A stretch of DNA of 64,000 nucleotides from Candidatus Nanopelagicus limnes. GTDB lineage: Bacteria > Actinomycetota > Actinomycetes > Nanopelagicales > Nanopelagicaceae. Below the pieces are notes generated by a model. The model did no database searches and was not told the DNA's origin. It saw only the letters and a program-made list of their open reading frames with translations. Where the stretch lies: NCBI RefSeq assembly GCF_002287885.2, contig NZ_CP016768.2, positions 496,001 to 560,000 on the forward strand, given 5' to 3'. The position numbers and the translations under genes are program-made. Of the stretch, positions 1 to 8,800 are shown piece after piece; within the stretch, counting starts at the first letter, position 1; every line of letters begins with the position of its first letter.

Positions 1-685
1 GCTCCTTAAGTGCATTCCTTATTGCAGGTGTAAGCACTTTGTCCTCCAACATCGATCGTGTAACGCCATGGGCCACAAATTCAGAAACTGGTAGGTAAAC
101 TCTTCCTCTGTCTAAGTCTTCACCAACATCTCTAATAAAATTTGCAAGTTGAAAAGCAACACCTAATTTTTCTGCTGCAATTTTGGCTTCGTTTAAACTG
201 GAAGGGGAAACCGTACCTAATACATGAACCATTTGTAAGCCAATTACGGCTGCAGATCCATAAACATACTCATAAAGATCTTGATATGTTTGATACTCAG
301 TAACAGTTAGATCCATTTTCATTGAGTGTAAAAAAGCTTCAAAATAGGCAATCGGAATATCAAATTTCATAGCAGTATCAACTAGTGCAGCCGCAATTGG
401 ATCCTGACTGCTGCCTGCTCGAAGATCGCGCAGTACTTGATCGCCCCACGAAATTAGCGCAGTCGCTTTTTCTTCATCCGTCAGTGTTGAGTTCAGATCA
501 TCAACTATTTCATCTGCATATCTGGCAAAACCATAAAGCGCGTGAACAAATGGTCGCTTTTCTTTTGGCAGCAACAAAGTGGCAAGATAATACGTTTTTC
601 CGTGGAGTGAATTCAGCCTTTTACATTCAGTATATGAAGCTCGAAGCCTAGGATCTGTTATCCCAGCTGCGGTTAATTCATCCAT
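1..685 (-). CDS. crtB: Phytoene synthase, 3' end cut by window edge
   Basis: Condenses two geranylgeranyl diphosphates to phytoene, the first committed step of C40 carotenoid synthesis. Only the N-terminal 228 residues are in the window. Reading from ATG at 685, the first Asp-rich motif DEIVDD is near residues 59-64, and the second, QLANFIRDVGEDLDRGR, lies further on; both bind the Mg-diphosphate of the substrate in the squalene/phytoene synthase family. The start lies 3 nt after the crtI stop, so the two are probably co-translated. It is the third gene of the crtE-crtI-crtB operon. The C-terminus cannot be judged. Confidence 0.93.
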   Translation of the reverse strand, partial: MDELTAAGITDPRLRASYTECKRLNSLHGKTYYLATLLLPKEKRPFVHALYGFARYADEIVDDLNSTLTDEEKATALISWGDQVLRDLRAGSSQDPIAAALVDTAMKFDIPIAYFEAFLHSMKMDLTVTEYQTYQDLYEYVYGSAAVIGLQMVHVLGTVSPSSLNEAKIAAEKLGVAFQLANFIRDVGEDLDRGRVYLPVSEFVAHGVTRSMLEDKVLTPAIRNALKE

Positions 686-688
686 CGA

Positions 689-2173
689 TTACTTAACTGG
701 CCCAACAATTCTCTCAGCAGCTAATCTGCCTGAGATCAACACCATTGGAACTCCAACTCCCGGTTGAGTGCCAGAACCTGCAAACACAATATTTTCATAT
801 CCCTTAGCAAGATTTCTCGGACGAAACGGTCCAGTTTGGAAAAAGGTATGGGCGCTAGCAAATGGTGCACCTTGCTCCATTCCTTGTTTCTGCCAATCCA
901 GAGGAGTTGTCAATTGTTCAACTTCAATTCCAGCACCAAATCCTTCATAGCCACGAGCTTCTAAAGCTCGAATCATTTCATCTCGGTATTTAGGCGCAGT
1001 TACTTTCCAATCAATGTTGGCACTTAAATTTGGAGTTGGGAATAAAACATAATAAGAAGATTTACCAGCTGGTGCTAGATCAGGATCATCTTTTGATGGA
1101 ACTGTAACTAAAATACTTGGGTCGCTCATAAGTGTTTTCTTCTTAATTAATTCATCAAAGACACCATCCCAAGATTTTCCAAAATGAATATTGTGATGAG
1201 CAAGGTGGTCATAACTCTTATTTGATCCAACTAACAAAGTTGCACAAGATGGAGAGTATTTCAGGCGCTTGACCGACCTTGGTTGCCCGCCTAAGAGATC
1301 CTGCCAAGCAACTGGTAAATCTGGATTTAACACAACTACATCACAAGGTATGCGTTGCCCATCATCGGTTATAACGGCAGTCGCCCTGCCATTGCTTCGC
1401 TCTAGTGAAGTCACTGTTGTGTTGTATTTAAAAACAACTCCGTGCTTTTCGGCGGCTCCGGCTAATGCTCTTGGAACTGCATGCATTCCACCTTTAGGGA
1501 AAAAGACTCCATTGACTGAATCCATGTAGGCAATAACTGCATAAATTGCTAATGCTTGTTGTGGGCTAACGCCGGCGTACATCGCTTGGAAAGAATAAAC
1601 TTTTTGAGTTCTTGGGTCCTTTAAGAATTGATTTACTTTTGGAGCCAAACGTCTAAAGCCACCTAAGGCGATAAGTCTAGCCAAATTTGGAGTTAACAAA
1701 TTCAAAGGTGAATCAATATTTCTATCTATAAAGTCATTCATTTCATATTTATATAATTTCGTTACAAAATCTACATATCGTCCATAACCAGCTGCTTCAG
1801 CCGGGCTAATACTCTTTGCAATCTCTTCCTGCATCTGATTGGTATCTGCGTGAACATCAAGTTGGGAACCGTCATGGTAAAAAGCACGATACAAAGGTTT
1901 AAGAGGAATTAGTTCTAGCCAATCTTTTAAATCCTCACCAACGCAAGCCAGTGCATCTGCAATCAAATCTGGCATGGTCAAAACTGATGGTCCAGTATCA
2001 AATGCAAACCCAGATTTATTTAGCAATCCATTACGACCGCCTGGTACAGATTCACGTTCTACTACTGTGACTTTGCGGCCAGCACCAGCTAATCTCAATG
2101 CAGCACTTAATCCAGCAAGGCCTGCGCCTACAACTACAACGTGGTCGGTGGGACCTTTAACTTTGGCTGGCAC
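689..2173 (-). CDS. crtI: Phytoene desaturase (CrtI family)
   Basis: FAD-dependent desaturase/isomerase converting phytoene to lycopene (or a less desaturated product). The protein is 494 residues, normal for CrtI. It has an N-terminal Rossmann motif GAGLAG at residues 16-21, the family motif FDTGPSVLTMP at about 57-67, and the C-terminal FAD/substrate signature GSGTQPGVGVP at about 466-476. It sits 2 nt downstream of crtE and 3 nt upstream of crtB. A second CrtI-family gene lies at 4750-6243. This copy is taken as the primary desaturase because it is flanked by crtE and crtB; the number of desaturation steps cannot be read from sequence. Confidence 0.92.
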   Translation of the reverse strand: MPAKVKGPTDHVVVVGAGLAGLSAALRLAGAGRKVTVVERESVPGGRNGLLNKSGFAFDTGPSVLTMPDLIADALACVGEDLKDWLELIPLKPLYRAFYHDGSQLDVHADTNQMQEEIAKSISPAEAAGYGRYVDFVTKLYKYEMNDFIDRNIDSPLNLLTPNLARLIALGGFRRLAPKVNQFLKDPRTQKVYSFQAMYAGVSPQQALAIYAVIAYMDSVNGVFFPKGGMHAVPRALAGAAEKHGVVFKYNTTVTSLERSNGRATAVITDDGQRIPCDVVVLNPDLPVAWQDLLGGQPRSVKRLKYSPSCATLLVGSNKSYDHLAHHNIHFGKSWDGVFDELIKKKTLMSDPSILVTVPSKDDPDLAPAGKSSYYVLFPTPNLSANIDWKVTAPKYRDEMIRALEARGYEGFGAGIEVEQLTTPLDWQKQGMEQGAPFASAHTFFQTGPFRPRNLAKGYENIVFAGSGTQPGVGVPMVLISGRLAAERIVGPVK

Positions 2174-2175
2174 TG

Positions 2176-3249
2176 TTAAATCTTTCTATTAGTAGCAAGG
2201 ATCGCTAGTTCAGTTAGTAACTGCTTACCATCTGGGCTAATTCCATCATGCTTTAGAGCAGTAAGAGAAGTGCTGGTGAGTTCTTCAATCATCATTTCAA
2301 TGTGAGAAGTAGCACCTGTATCAGTAATTATCTGCTGAAGATCTGAAATCATGCTTGGAGTGAGATTTGGATCTCCAATCTGTTTTTTTAATTCAGCAGA
2401 TTGCACTGAATTCGCTCGTTCTTGTGCAACTGCTAATAGGGCGGTGCGCTTTCCCTCTCTTAAGTCATCACCTGCTGGTTTGCCCGTTTCTGATGGATCT
2501 CCAAATACTCCTAATAAATCATCTCTTAGTTGAAAAGCTTCACCAAGTGGTAATCCATAATTTGAATAGGCATGCATTAATTCACTTGATGCGCCAGCTA
2601 GTGCTCCACCAAAATGTAGAGGTCGCTCTATCGTGTATTTACCAGATTTATACCGAGCTACTTTAAGAGATCTTTCAATACTTTGAGTTCCCAAAGACTG
2701 CTCGTAAACATCTAGGTATTGTCCCGCCATAAGTTCTACTCGCATTTCATCGTAGATTGGCAGAGCTCGAATTAAATCTTGACTTGATATTCCCGAGTTA
2801 TGAAGCATCTGAGCTGACCAAATAAGTGCTAAATCTCCAATTAAAATTGCTGATGCCACTCCAAATTGGGCAGAAGATCCAACTAAATTATTATCAACAT
2901 GCATTTTTTCAAAAGATTTATGAATACTAGGAGCACCGCGCCTGGTATCAGAGGCGTCCATGACATCATCATGGACTAATGCGCAAACATGAATTAATTC
3001 AAGACTTGCAATAGCTGAAACTAATTCCTTATTTAGTTGGGCAGATGCTCCAATTAATCCAACGTATGCAAACAAAGGGCGTAATCTTTTTCCGCTATCG
3101 AGGAGGAATTTTTCAAGTGCAATTCCAACGGGGTCTAATTCAGGTCCGATTTTGGCAAGGTACTTATTTTCCCGCTTTATAAACTCAGCAAGCACCTGAT
3201 TTATCTCAGCACGAATCACTTTGATATCGCTAGTCGCAGAAAAACTCAC
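2176..3249 (-). CDS. crtE: Geranylgeranyl diphosphate synthase (polyprenyl synthetase)
   Basis: Chain-elongating prenyltransferase supplying GGPP to CrtB. Both Asp-rich motifs are present: DDVMD at about residues 94-98 and DDLLGVFGD at about 243-251; GKRLRP near 53-58 binds IPP. The chosen start is GTG at 3249 (357 residues). The frame stays open to ATG at 3366, but that would overlap metF by more than 90 bp and add a basic, unconserved-looking leader. The GTG lies 6 nt after a TACCGT -10 box, so the mRNA is probably leaderless. It is the first gene of the crtE-crtI-crtB operon. Confidence 0.88.
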   Translation of the reverse strand: MSFSATSDIKVIRAEINQVLAEFIKRENKYLAKIGPELDPVGIALEKFLLDSGKRLRPLFAYVGLIGASAQLNKELVSAIASLELIHVCALVHDDVMDASDTRRGAPSIHKSFEKMHVDNNLVGSSAQFGVASAILIGDLALIWSAQMLHNSGISSQDLIRALPIYDEMRVELMAGQYLDVYEQSLGTQSIERSLKVARYKSGKYTIERPLHFGGALAGASSELMHAYSNYGLPLGEAFQLRDDLLGVFGDPSETGKPAGDDLREGKRTALLAVAQERANSVQSAELKKQIGDPNLTPSMISDLQQIITDTGATSHIEMMIEELTSTSLTALKHDGISPDGKQLLTELAILATNRKI

Positions 3250-3255
3250 GGCGCA

Positions 3256-3265
3256 ACGGTACCCT
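3256..3265. promoter_or_regulatory. Bidirectional leaderless promoter crtE / metF
   Basis: Two -10 elements overlap on the self-complementary core GGTACC. On the plus strand TACCCT (3260-3265) is followed by 7 nt and the metF GTG. On the minus strand TACCGT (3261-3256) is followed by 6 nt and the crtE GTG. Neither start has an SD, and only 23 bp separate the two start codons, so both mRNAs would begin at or next to their start codons. The boxes and spacing are seen directly; promoter activity is inferred. Confidence 0.6.
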
Positions 3266-3272
3266 GCCTGCT

Positions 3273-4136
3273 GTGAGCAATGATCAGAGAGCCACTTCCT
3301 TCTCGTTGGAGTTCTTCCCACCAAAGGATCTGGCAGGAGAAGAACGGCTCTGGCAGGTATTGGCACAACTTCAACCCTTAAAGCCAGACTTCGTATCAGT
3401 TACCTATGGCGCTGGTGGATCCACGCGAGATAGAACAATTCGTGTTACCACTGAAATTACTGATCGCACCCAAATCCCAACGGTTGCTCATTTAACCTGT
3501 GTTGGCTCAACTAGATCTGAATTAGTTGAAGTTTTAAATCAATACAAAAAATCTGGGATTAAAAGTATTTTAGCGTTAAGGGGAGATCCACAAGGAGGAC
3601 CAACATCTGAATGGCAATCAATCCCTACCGGATTAGATCATGCAGATGAACTCGTCGAGTTAGCTATGCAAATAGGTGGATTTAACATTGGAGTTGCTGC
3701 ATTTCCAGATGGGCACCCAGCATCAGATTTTAACTTGGAAAAAGATGTCGATGTGCTTTTGCGAAAAGAACAGCTAGGTGCGACCTTTGCGACAACACAA
3801 TTCTTCTTTGAATTTGATAAATGGCAAAGCATTGTAGATCGATTAGCAAAGCGTGGATCTAATCTTCCAATCATCGCTGGCATACTTCCTATTACAAATT
3901 TAAAACAATTGAACCGAATGGTCGAATTAAGTGGAGTGACGATTCCAGCTCATATTTCGAAAAGATTTGAGAATGCGGGGGATGATCTAAGTGAGATCAA
4001 GAAAATAGGTATTGATATTGCAACTGAGCTTGGTAGTAAATTACTAGCAGCAAAAGTTCCAGGAATTCATTTTTATACAATGAACACTGCTGAATCAACA
4101 ATTGTAATTGCAAAAAATTTAGGTTTGGTTAAATAA
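3273..4136 (+). CDS. metF: 5,10-methylenetetrahydrofolate reductase
   Basis: Reduces methylene-THF to methyl-THF for methionine synthesis. The 287-residue TIM-barrel protein has the family N-terminus with EFFPPK (E13 is the catalytic Glu position), TYGAGGST at about 44-51, HLTC at about 73-76 and a GDP-containing FAD-contact loop near residue 110. It starts with GTG, 7 nt after a TACCCT -10 box, so it is probably leaderless. Its stop overlaps the ATG of the following CDP-alcohol phosphatidyltransferase (TAATG), which implies one operon, although no metabolic link between the two is obvious. Confidence 0.93.
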   Translation: MSNDQRATSFSLEFFPPKDLAGEERLWQVLAQLQPLKPDFVSVTYGAGGSTRDRTIRVTTEITDRTQIPTVAHLTCVGSTRSELVEVLNQYKKSGIKSILALRGDPQGGPTSEWQSIPTGLDHADELVELAMQIGGFNIGVAAFPDGHPASDFNLEKDVDVLLRKEQLGATFATTQFFFEFDKWQSIVDRLAKRGSNLPIIAGILPITNLKQLNRMVELSGVTIPAHISKRFENAGDDLSEIKKIGIDIATELGSKLLAAKVPGIHFYTMNTAESTIVIAKNLGLVK

Positions 4137-4753
4137 TGTCTAAAAATGAATTCTATTTAGCCTGGAGCAAGTTACATGGTGATGCCAAGATTGCGGGAAT
4201 TGTTAAAGGCTGGCTTAGCATCTCTTTTTCTACTTCGAAAGCCTTGGCTAGGATACGAATAACTCCTAACGCATTAACAATTTTAGGTTTAGTGTTTGGC
4301 GTCTTGCTTTATATGAATGCAAATGCAATATGGGCGCCGTTGATCCTGGTTATTTCCCTAATCTGCGACGGCGTTGATGGCAGTCTGGCAATCATTACTG
4401 GTAAATCCTCGAAGTGGGGTGCGTTATTGGATTCAGTAGTTGACCGACTCACTGAAGTCTTTTGGATTCTTGCACTTTATAGTTTGGTAGTTGATTCAAA
4501 GATACTTATCGCCGTTTTGATTCTGGCATCAGCTCAGGAGTACCTAAGAGCTCGCGCAGGTGGAGTTGGGTTAACCCAAGTTGGCGTAGTTACCCTTGCA
4601 GAACGTCCAGTAAGAGCCTCATTTGTTTTTGTAGCTTTGGTCGCATTTAATCTAAATTTAGAGATCCTCAATCAGATTACTTTTGTGTGGTTAATTTTGC
4701 AGGCATTTAGTTTTTTAACAGTAGCTAAATTTGTTGCTGCAAAATTAAATTAA
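4136..4753 (+). CDS. CDP-alcohol phosphatidyltransferase family protein
   Basis: Integral membrane enzyme family that transfers a phosphatidyl group from a CDP-alcohol to a second alcohol. The 205-residue protein has several hydrophobic segments and the family motif around residues 78-103: D78, D81, G82, A85, G95, D99 and D103 match the canonical D-x2-D-G-x2-A-R-x8-G-x3-D-x3-D spacing. The Arg after Ala is replaced by Ile86. The acceptor (glycerol phosphate, inositol phosphate or other) cannot be assigned. It is translationally coupled to metF and overlaps the tail of the convergent crtD-like gene by 4 bp. Confidence 0.85.
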   Translation: MSKNEFYLAWSKLHGDAKIAGIVKGWLSISFSTSKALARIRITPNALTILGLVFGVLLYMNANAIWAPLILVISLICDGVDGSLAIITGKSSKWGALLDSVVDRLTEVFWILALYSLVVDSKILIAVLILASAQEYLRARAGGVGLTQVGVVTLAERPVRASFVFVALVAFNLNLEILNQITFVWLILQAFSFLTVAKFVAAKLN

Positions 4754-6243
4754 GCTTTACCAATAGCGTTTGCAACAATCTCAGCGCTAATACCGACGAG
4801 TGGCAATCCACCTCCGGGATGGGCTGATCCTCCTACGCAAAACAAACCTTTTACTTTTGACCTATTGCGAGCTCTTAGAAATGCTGAGGCTGCAGAGTTA
4901 CTTGAAGTTCCATAGATAGAACCACCAGGTGCCATCGCATAACTTTCAAGATCATATGGAGTTCGAAATTGCATTACCTCTAATCTGTTAGATACATTCA
5001 AACCTAATTTATCCAATTTGTTTATAATCAACTTTGCATAGTTATCACCACCATTTCGCCAATCCCAGCCAGATTCCACATCATGACGCGGGGCATTAAC
5101 TAAGACAAACCATGCTTCTTTGTTACTGGATTTGACCATGGCTGGATCCTTTGGAGCACAGATATAAATTGTTGGATCACTTACTGGAGTTTTCTTCGTA
5201 AAAATCTGATCAAATTCTGCATCATAATCTTTAGGGAAGTAAACATTATGGTGCTCAATGTTTACTGCTTCACCTTTACTGTTATCAAGTCCTAGAAGTA
5301 GAGAAAATCCAGCAAGGGATTTAGTTGCTGCTTTTAGTTTACGACGCTCGCTCTTAGCTGAGGAAACATTCTTATCCAGTAATTGATTGTAAACATACTC
5401 TGCATCTGCATTTGCTACTACCAGATCAGAATTAATTACTTCACCATTTTGAGTTTGAAGGCCAGTAACTGCTTTACCTGATGTAAGAATTTTTGTAACT
5501 AAGGTGTTGAACTTAAACTCAACTCCAAGATCTCTACATCTTTGCTCTAGCGCAACTGAGAGCTGACCAATGCCACCCTTAATGTGCCAAGCCCCAAATG
5601 TGCTCTCAACAAAAGCAATAGTAAGTAGTACTGCTGGCGCACTCCTTGGATCACTTCCGGTATAGGTTGCATAACGATCGATGATCATCTTTAAATGTGG
5701 GTCTAAATTCAAGTCAGTACTTAGCTTTCGAAGAGAGGTAAATGGTGCTATTTGTTTTACTTGACTAAGTAAATTTCTGCGTTTAAGCAGGGGCCAGATT
5801 GACCTTAACTCTGATTCAACAAAAGATTCACGCGAAGCTTCCCACATCTTCTCTGAACGATTAATGATTTTTTCCCAGCCCTGACTAGCAGCTTTGCCGA
5901 AAGACTTTTCAATTTCTAGGTAAGTTTTAGGATTAGAAAGATTTGGAAATACAACAGATTTTCCATCTGCAAAATGGTAATTAAATGCTGGATCAACGGG
6001 GGCAATATCTAAGATGTGCTCAATTCGTTTTCCAGTCTTAAGGAATAAATCTCGATATACAGCTGGAAGTGTTAATAGTGAGGGACCGGTATCAAAACCG
6101 AAGTCGCCAAACCATTCAGTTCTGCATTTACCGCCAGAGCGATCACTATTCTCATAAATTGTTACTTCATGCCCTTGTTTAGCCAATCTTGCGGCTGCGC
6201 TCATCCCACCAACACCAGCACCTATTACAGATATTTTTGCCAC
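4750..6243 (-). CDS. CrtI/CrtD-family carotenoid desaturase
   Basis: Second FAD-dependent carotenoid desaturase of the window (497 residues). It has a Rossmann motif GAGVGG at residues 8-13, FDTGPSLLTLP near 52-62, and the C-terminal signature VGGSAHPGGGLPLVGISA. The HPGGGLP form resembles CrtD-type (3,4-desaturating) and CruF-linked desaturases, as opposed to the QPGVGVP form of the crtI copy. The GTG start directly follows the stop of the glycosyltransferase gene. As last gene of the hydrolase-crtA-cruF-GT operon it most likely desaturates a hydrated acyclic end; the exact reaction is inferred. Confidence 0.8.
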   Translation of the reverse strand: MAKISVIGAGVGGMSAAARLAKQGHEVTIYENSDRSGGKCRTEWFGDFGFDTGPSLLTLPAVYRDLFLKTGKRIEHILDIAPVDPAFNYHFADGKSVVFPNLSNPKTYLEIEKSFGKAASQGWEKIINRSEKMWEASRESFVESELRSIWPLLKRRNLLSQVKQIAPFTSLRKLSTDLNLDPHLKMIIDRYATYTGSDPRSAPAVLLTIAFVESTFGAWHIKGGIGQLSVALEQRCRDLGVEFKFNTLVTKILTSGKAVTGLQTQNGEVINSDLVVANADAEYVYNQLLDKNVSSAKSERRKLKAATKSLAGFSLLLGLDNSKGEAVNIEHHNVYFPKDYDAEFDQIFTKKTPVSDPTIYICAPKDPAMVKSSNKEAWFVLVNAPRHDVESGWDWRNGGDNYAKLIINKLDKLGLNVSNRLEVMQFRTPYDLESYAMAPGGSIYGTSSNSAASAFLRARNRSKVKGLFCVGGSAHPGGGLPLVGISAEIVANAIGKA

Positions 6244-7308
6244 TCAGATCACCGTTCTATCGCGCCAAGTGATTGTATTGGTTGTTTTTCCATACCAGGA
6301 GAAGAGTATTAATCCCAGCAGCATCAAAATAGCAAGCGGATGAAAAATCGCACTATTCGGTAGAGAGCCAGTTCGTAATGATGAAATCATGCGGCTTAAT
6401 GTGATCAAACCAAATGCAGCTAAACCAGATGTTGAGCCCAAGGCGGTAGAAATTATTGGAAGTATTCCAGTAACTATCAACAAGGCAATTGCCAGAATTG
6501 TTCCAGGGACTGAACCAAAAGCTTTCCATAAGGATTTTTGGTAACCCTTGAATAATTCCATTTTGTTTTTATACATATGACAAGTGGCAATGTTGCTCGC
6601 CTCGGCTACGCCACCTTTATACCCTTGCTTAAGTAAATTACGAGCCAACATAAGATCATCTAATACCTCTGTTTTAATGCCAGCATGAGCGCCCGATTTA
6701 AAATAAGCATCTCTTTTGATTATTAAAAACTGCCCATTAGCAACCGCCATAGATTTAATTGAATATTTCTGGGCAATTAGAAGCGGCACCGAAGATAACC
6801 AAGACCATTGCAGTAGTGGCTGGAATATTTTTTGAACAAACCCAGAGGTAAGTTGGCGAGGATAAGGGGATATGAAATCCCAATTACCCATTTTTGAAAT
6901 TGAGTTTGCAACCGCATAATCACTCAACCGAACATCAGCATCTACAAACACCAAATAATCACCGCTACTTTTCTCAGCAAGTTGCTGGCAGGCCCATAAC
7001 TTTCCAAGCCATTTATCTGGCAACTTTTCACCAGATATCAATTCGACAATAGGAAAAACCTTAACTTCATTTGAAGTGTTATCTGTTGATCCATCATCAA
7101 TAGCTATTACTTCAAGAGTATCTAGCCCTTTTTGCGCCAATACGCTACTTAAGCAACCCTTTACATTCTCCTCTTCATTTCGCATCGGAATTAAGACTGA
7201 GACGCTACCTGAGACTTTAGTTGGTGTATTTTTTATGACGCGGATTGTTAATGAGTTAAAGATTACTAAAACTAGTGCTAGCGCAGAAAGGTAAAGTGAA
7301 ATTTCCAT
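6244..7308 (-). CDS. GT2 glycosyltransferase, probable carotenoid glycosyltransferase (CruG/CrtQ-like)
   Basis: Membrane-bound family 2 glycosyltransferase of 354 residues. It has an N-terminal membrane helix (about 3-22), the GT-A fold motifs IDDGSTD (Asp71-Asp72) and VDADV (Asp123, Asp125), and two or three hydrophobic helices at the C-terminus (about 265-345). Its start codon overlaps the cruF stop by 1 nt. In cyanobacteria, CruF and CruG work in sequence to hydrate and then glycosylate the psi end of myxol-type carotenoids; the tight coupling here suggests the same order. Sugar donor and final product are unknown. Confidence 0.8.
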   Translation of the reverse strand: MEISLYLSALALVLVIFNSLTIRVIKNTPTKVSGSVSVLIPMRNEEENVKGCLSSVLAQKGLDTLEVIAIDDGSTDNTSNEVKVFPIVELISGEKLPDKWLGKLWACQQLAEKSSGDYLVFVDADVRLSDYAVANSISKMGNWDFISPYPRQLTSGFVQKIFQPLLQWSWLSSVPLLIAQKYSIKSMAVANGQFLIIKRDAYFKSGAHAGIKTEVLDDLMLARNLLKQGYKGGVAEASNIATCHMYKNKMELFKGYQKSLWKAFGSVPGTILAIALLIVTGILPIISTALGSTSGLAAFGLITLSRMISSLRTGSLPNSAIFHPLAILMLLGLILFSWYGKTTNTITWRDRTVI

Positions 7309-8120
7309 TAATTATTAGCTGGTGGACCAAATCGTAATAAGAATATGTAAGGCAGAAGGAATAATCCAAATACAAGTCCACCAATAAATGCCACACCGGT
7401 GCGATCAAAGAAGAAAAGATTTCCAACTACACCGGCAAACCAGGTCCACATTAAAAAGAAATCAGGAACAGCAGTTGAAGTTGAAACTTTTCGTCTATCA
7501 ACTCGGAGCACTGCGTTAAGAATTGCCATTAAACCCATGCCAGTTAATAGCCAACCAAATGCATTTGACAGTGGAATTTCAGGTTGGAATGGCACATGCG
7601 ATCCAGTGAAATCCCATGTCCATCTTTCAGCAGAAACCATTTGTGGGTCTAGAAATAGATCCCAAGCCATCATGCCAAAACCGCCATATAGGAATACCCA
7701 ATTTTTTGTAACTTTTCTGGCAGCAAGTAAAACTGGGTGAGCCAACATCACCCAAGCAAAAGGAACAACTAAAGGAACACCATATATTTGATAACCCAAC
7801 GTAGGTGAGTACTCATAGCTACCAAATGGCCAACCACTTCTGCTGCCGATCTGCTCGATGACTAGTGCGTAGGTAAAAGTAATGAAAAGGAATTGAAGTG
7901 AGTAAATGAATCCATATGCAAGAGATGCATGGATAAACATTGCTGCTGCAGCCCAGTAAACCGTAGCGATTGTTACAACTCGCAGTGCTTCACCATCAAT
8001 TAAGGGGTAGGAGATTTGCAGACCAATCGCAACCAACAAGGTTGCATACAAAATAAATAGCTTCCAACTAGCAACCTGCCTGCGAAGATTTTTTCTTGGG
8101 TAGAACTGGCGAAGTGACAT
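7308..8120 (-). CDS. cruF: Carotenoid 1,2-hydratase, CruF / DUF422 family
   Basis: Polytopic membrane protein of 270 residues with about seven hydrophobic segments. It carries DUF422 landmarks: the GWPFGSYEY stretch near residue 95, VPFAWVMLAHP near 118-128, and AWDLFLDPQMV near 150-160, whose acidic residues are conserved in the family. CruF adds water across the C1-C2 double bond of psi-end carotenoids (lycopene, gamma-carotene, bacterioruberin precursors). It lies 17 nt downstream of the CrtA-like gene and overlaps the glycosyltransferase gene, fitting a hydroxylation-then-glycosylation pathway. Confidence 0.85.
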   Translation of the reverse strand: MSLRQFYPRKNLRRQVASWKLFILYATLLVAIGLQISYPLIDGEALRVVTIATVYWAAAAMFIHASLAYGFIYSLQFLFITFTYALVIEQIGSRSGWPFGSYEYSPTLGYQIYGVPLVVPFAWVMLAHPVLLAARKVTKNWVFLYGGFGMMAWDLFLDPQMVSAERWTWDFTGSHVPFQPEIPLSNAFGWLLTGMGLMAILNAVLRVDRRKVSTSTAVPDFFLMWTWFAGVVGNLFFFDRTGVAFIGGLVFGLFLLPYIFLLRFGPPANN

Positions 8121-8137
8121 GGGCTAATTGTGCCTTA

Positions 8138-8800
8138 TTACTTGAGCACGCCTTGCTCTTCTATAACCGCAAACCGCGCAAATAGCTCCTCGGAATACCA
8201 TTTATTACTTTCAGTTGCTGCGATTGCCGCAACATGAGCCCGCCCCTTATACGCAAAATCTCGAAGCGCTGAAGCACTTTCCCAGAGTGAGAAAGTTCCC
8301 TGTAATCCAATTGGTGCCTCACCGATTCCAATTGCATTTATTAGACCCGGTGATTTATGCAAACTTTCAGTAACAGGAGGCACGGCTTTCCAAAACTGAA
8401 AATTCTTTCGCCAAACAATCCGTGCTCTGGTAATTGCTGCTATTTTCCCACTCCATTCAAACTTTTCAATTGAGAATGGATCTTGCTTTGACCATAATCC
8501 ATGAGAGGAGATAGGTTTTAGAATCGCTCGGTATTGATTATTTGATATTTTGCGCCATAGTTTGAATACATAAGAATCTTCTAGAGCATCCAAATTCGAT
8601 TCTTTAATTGTAACTAAAATTCCCCAACGCAATTGATCGGCATCCTTTGGAGTAAAGCTCTCACCTTTCCCAGTTCCTAGTAATTTTATAAACCCAATTC
8701 CTGAAAATCTTTTAAGAAGTAATTTGTTAGTTGCCATATTCAAAATGGCTATTGGAAGAGCTAACGGTTTAATGCGCCAGAAATATACAACTGTAATCAC
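8138..8800 (-). CDS. crtA: Spheroidene monooxygenase-like protein (CrtA family)
   Basis: The 220-residue protein resembles CrtA, the acyclic-carotenoid 2-ketolase of purple bacteria. Visible landmarks are GFIKLLGTGKG near 36-46, an SHGLWS(x)3PF stretch in the middle, ITRARI before an Arg-rich segment, IGIGEAPIGLQGTFSLW at about 157-173, and KWYSEELFARF at about 200-210. The GTG start overlaps the hydrolase stop (GTGA), indicating translational coupling. CrtA-like proteins also occur outside carotenoid clusters with unknown roles, but here the neighbours are cruF and a carotenoid glycosyltransferase. Ketolation at C-2 is therefore a reasonable inference, not shown. Confidence 0.78.
   Translation of the reverse strand: MITVVYFWRIKPLALPIAILNMATNKLLLKRFSGIGFIKLLGTGKGESFTPKDADQLRWGILVTIKESNLDALEDSYVFKLWRKISNNQYRAILKPISSHGLWSKQDPFSIEKFEWSGKIAAITRARIVWRKNFQFWKAVPPVTESLHKSPGLINAIGIGEAPIGLQGTFSLWESASALRDFAYKGRAHVAAIAATESNKWYSEELFARFAVIEEQGVLK

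Noticed and set aside
385-651. Plus-strand 88-residue frame at the left edge
   Set aside because: It is antisense to crtB, whose frame has clear phytoene synthase motifs; no SD or homology-like features.
689-6243. The two CrtI-family genes as a recent duplication
   Set aside because: Their C-terminal signatures and most internal sequence differ strongly (QPGVGVP against HPGGGLP), and they stand in separate operons, so they are distinct paralogues with different roles.
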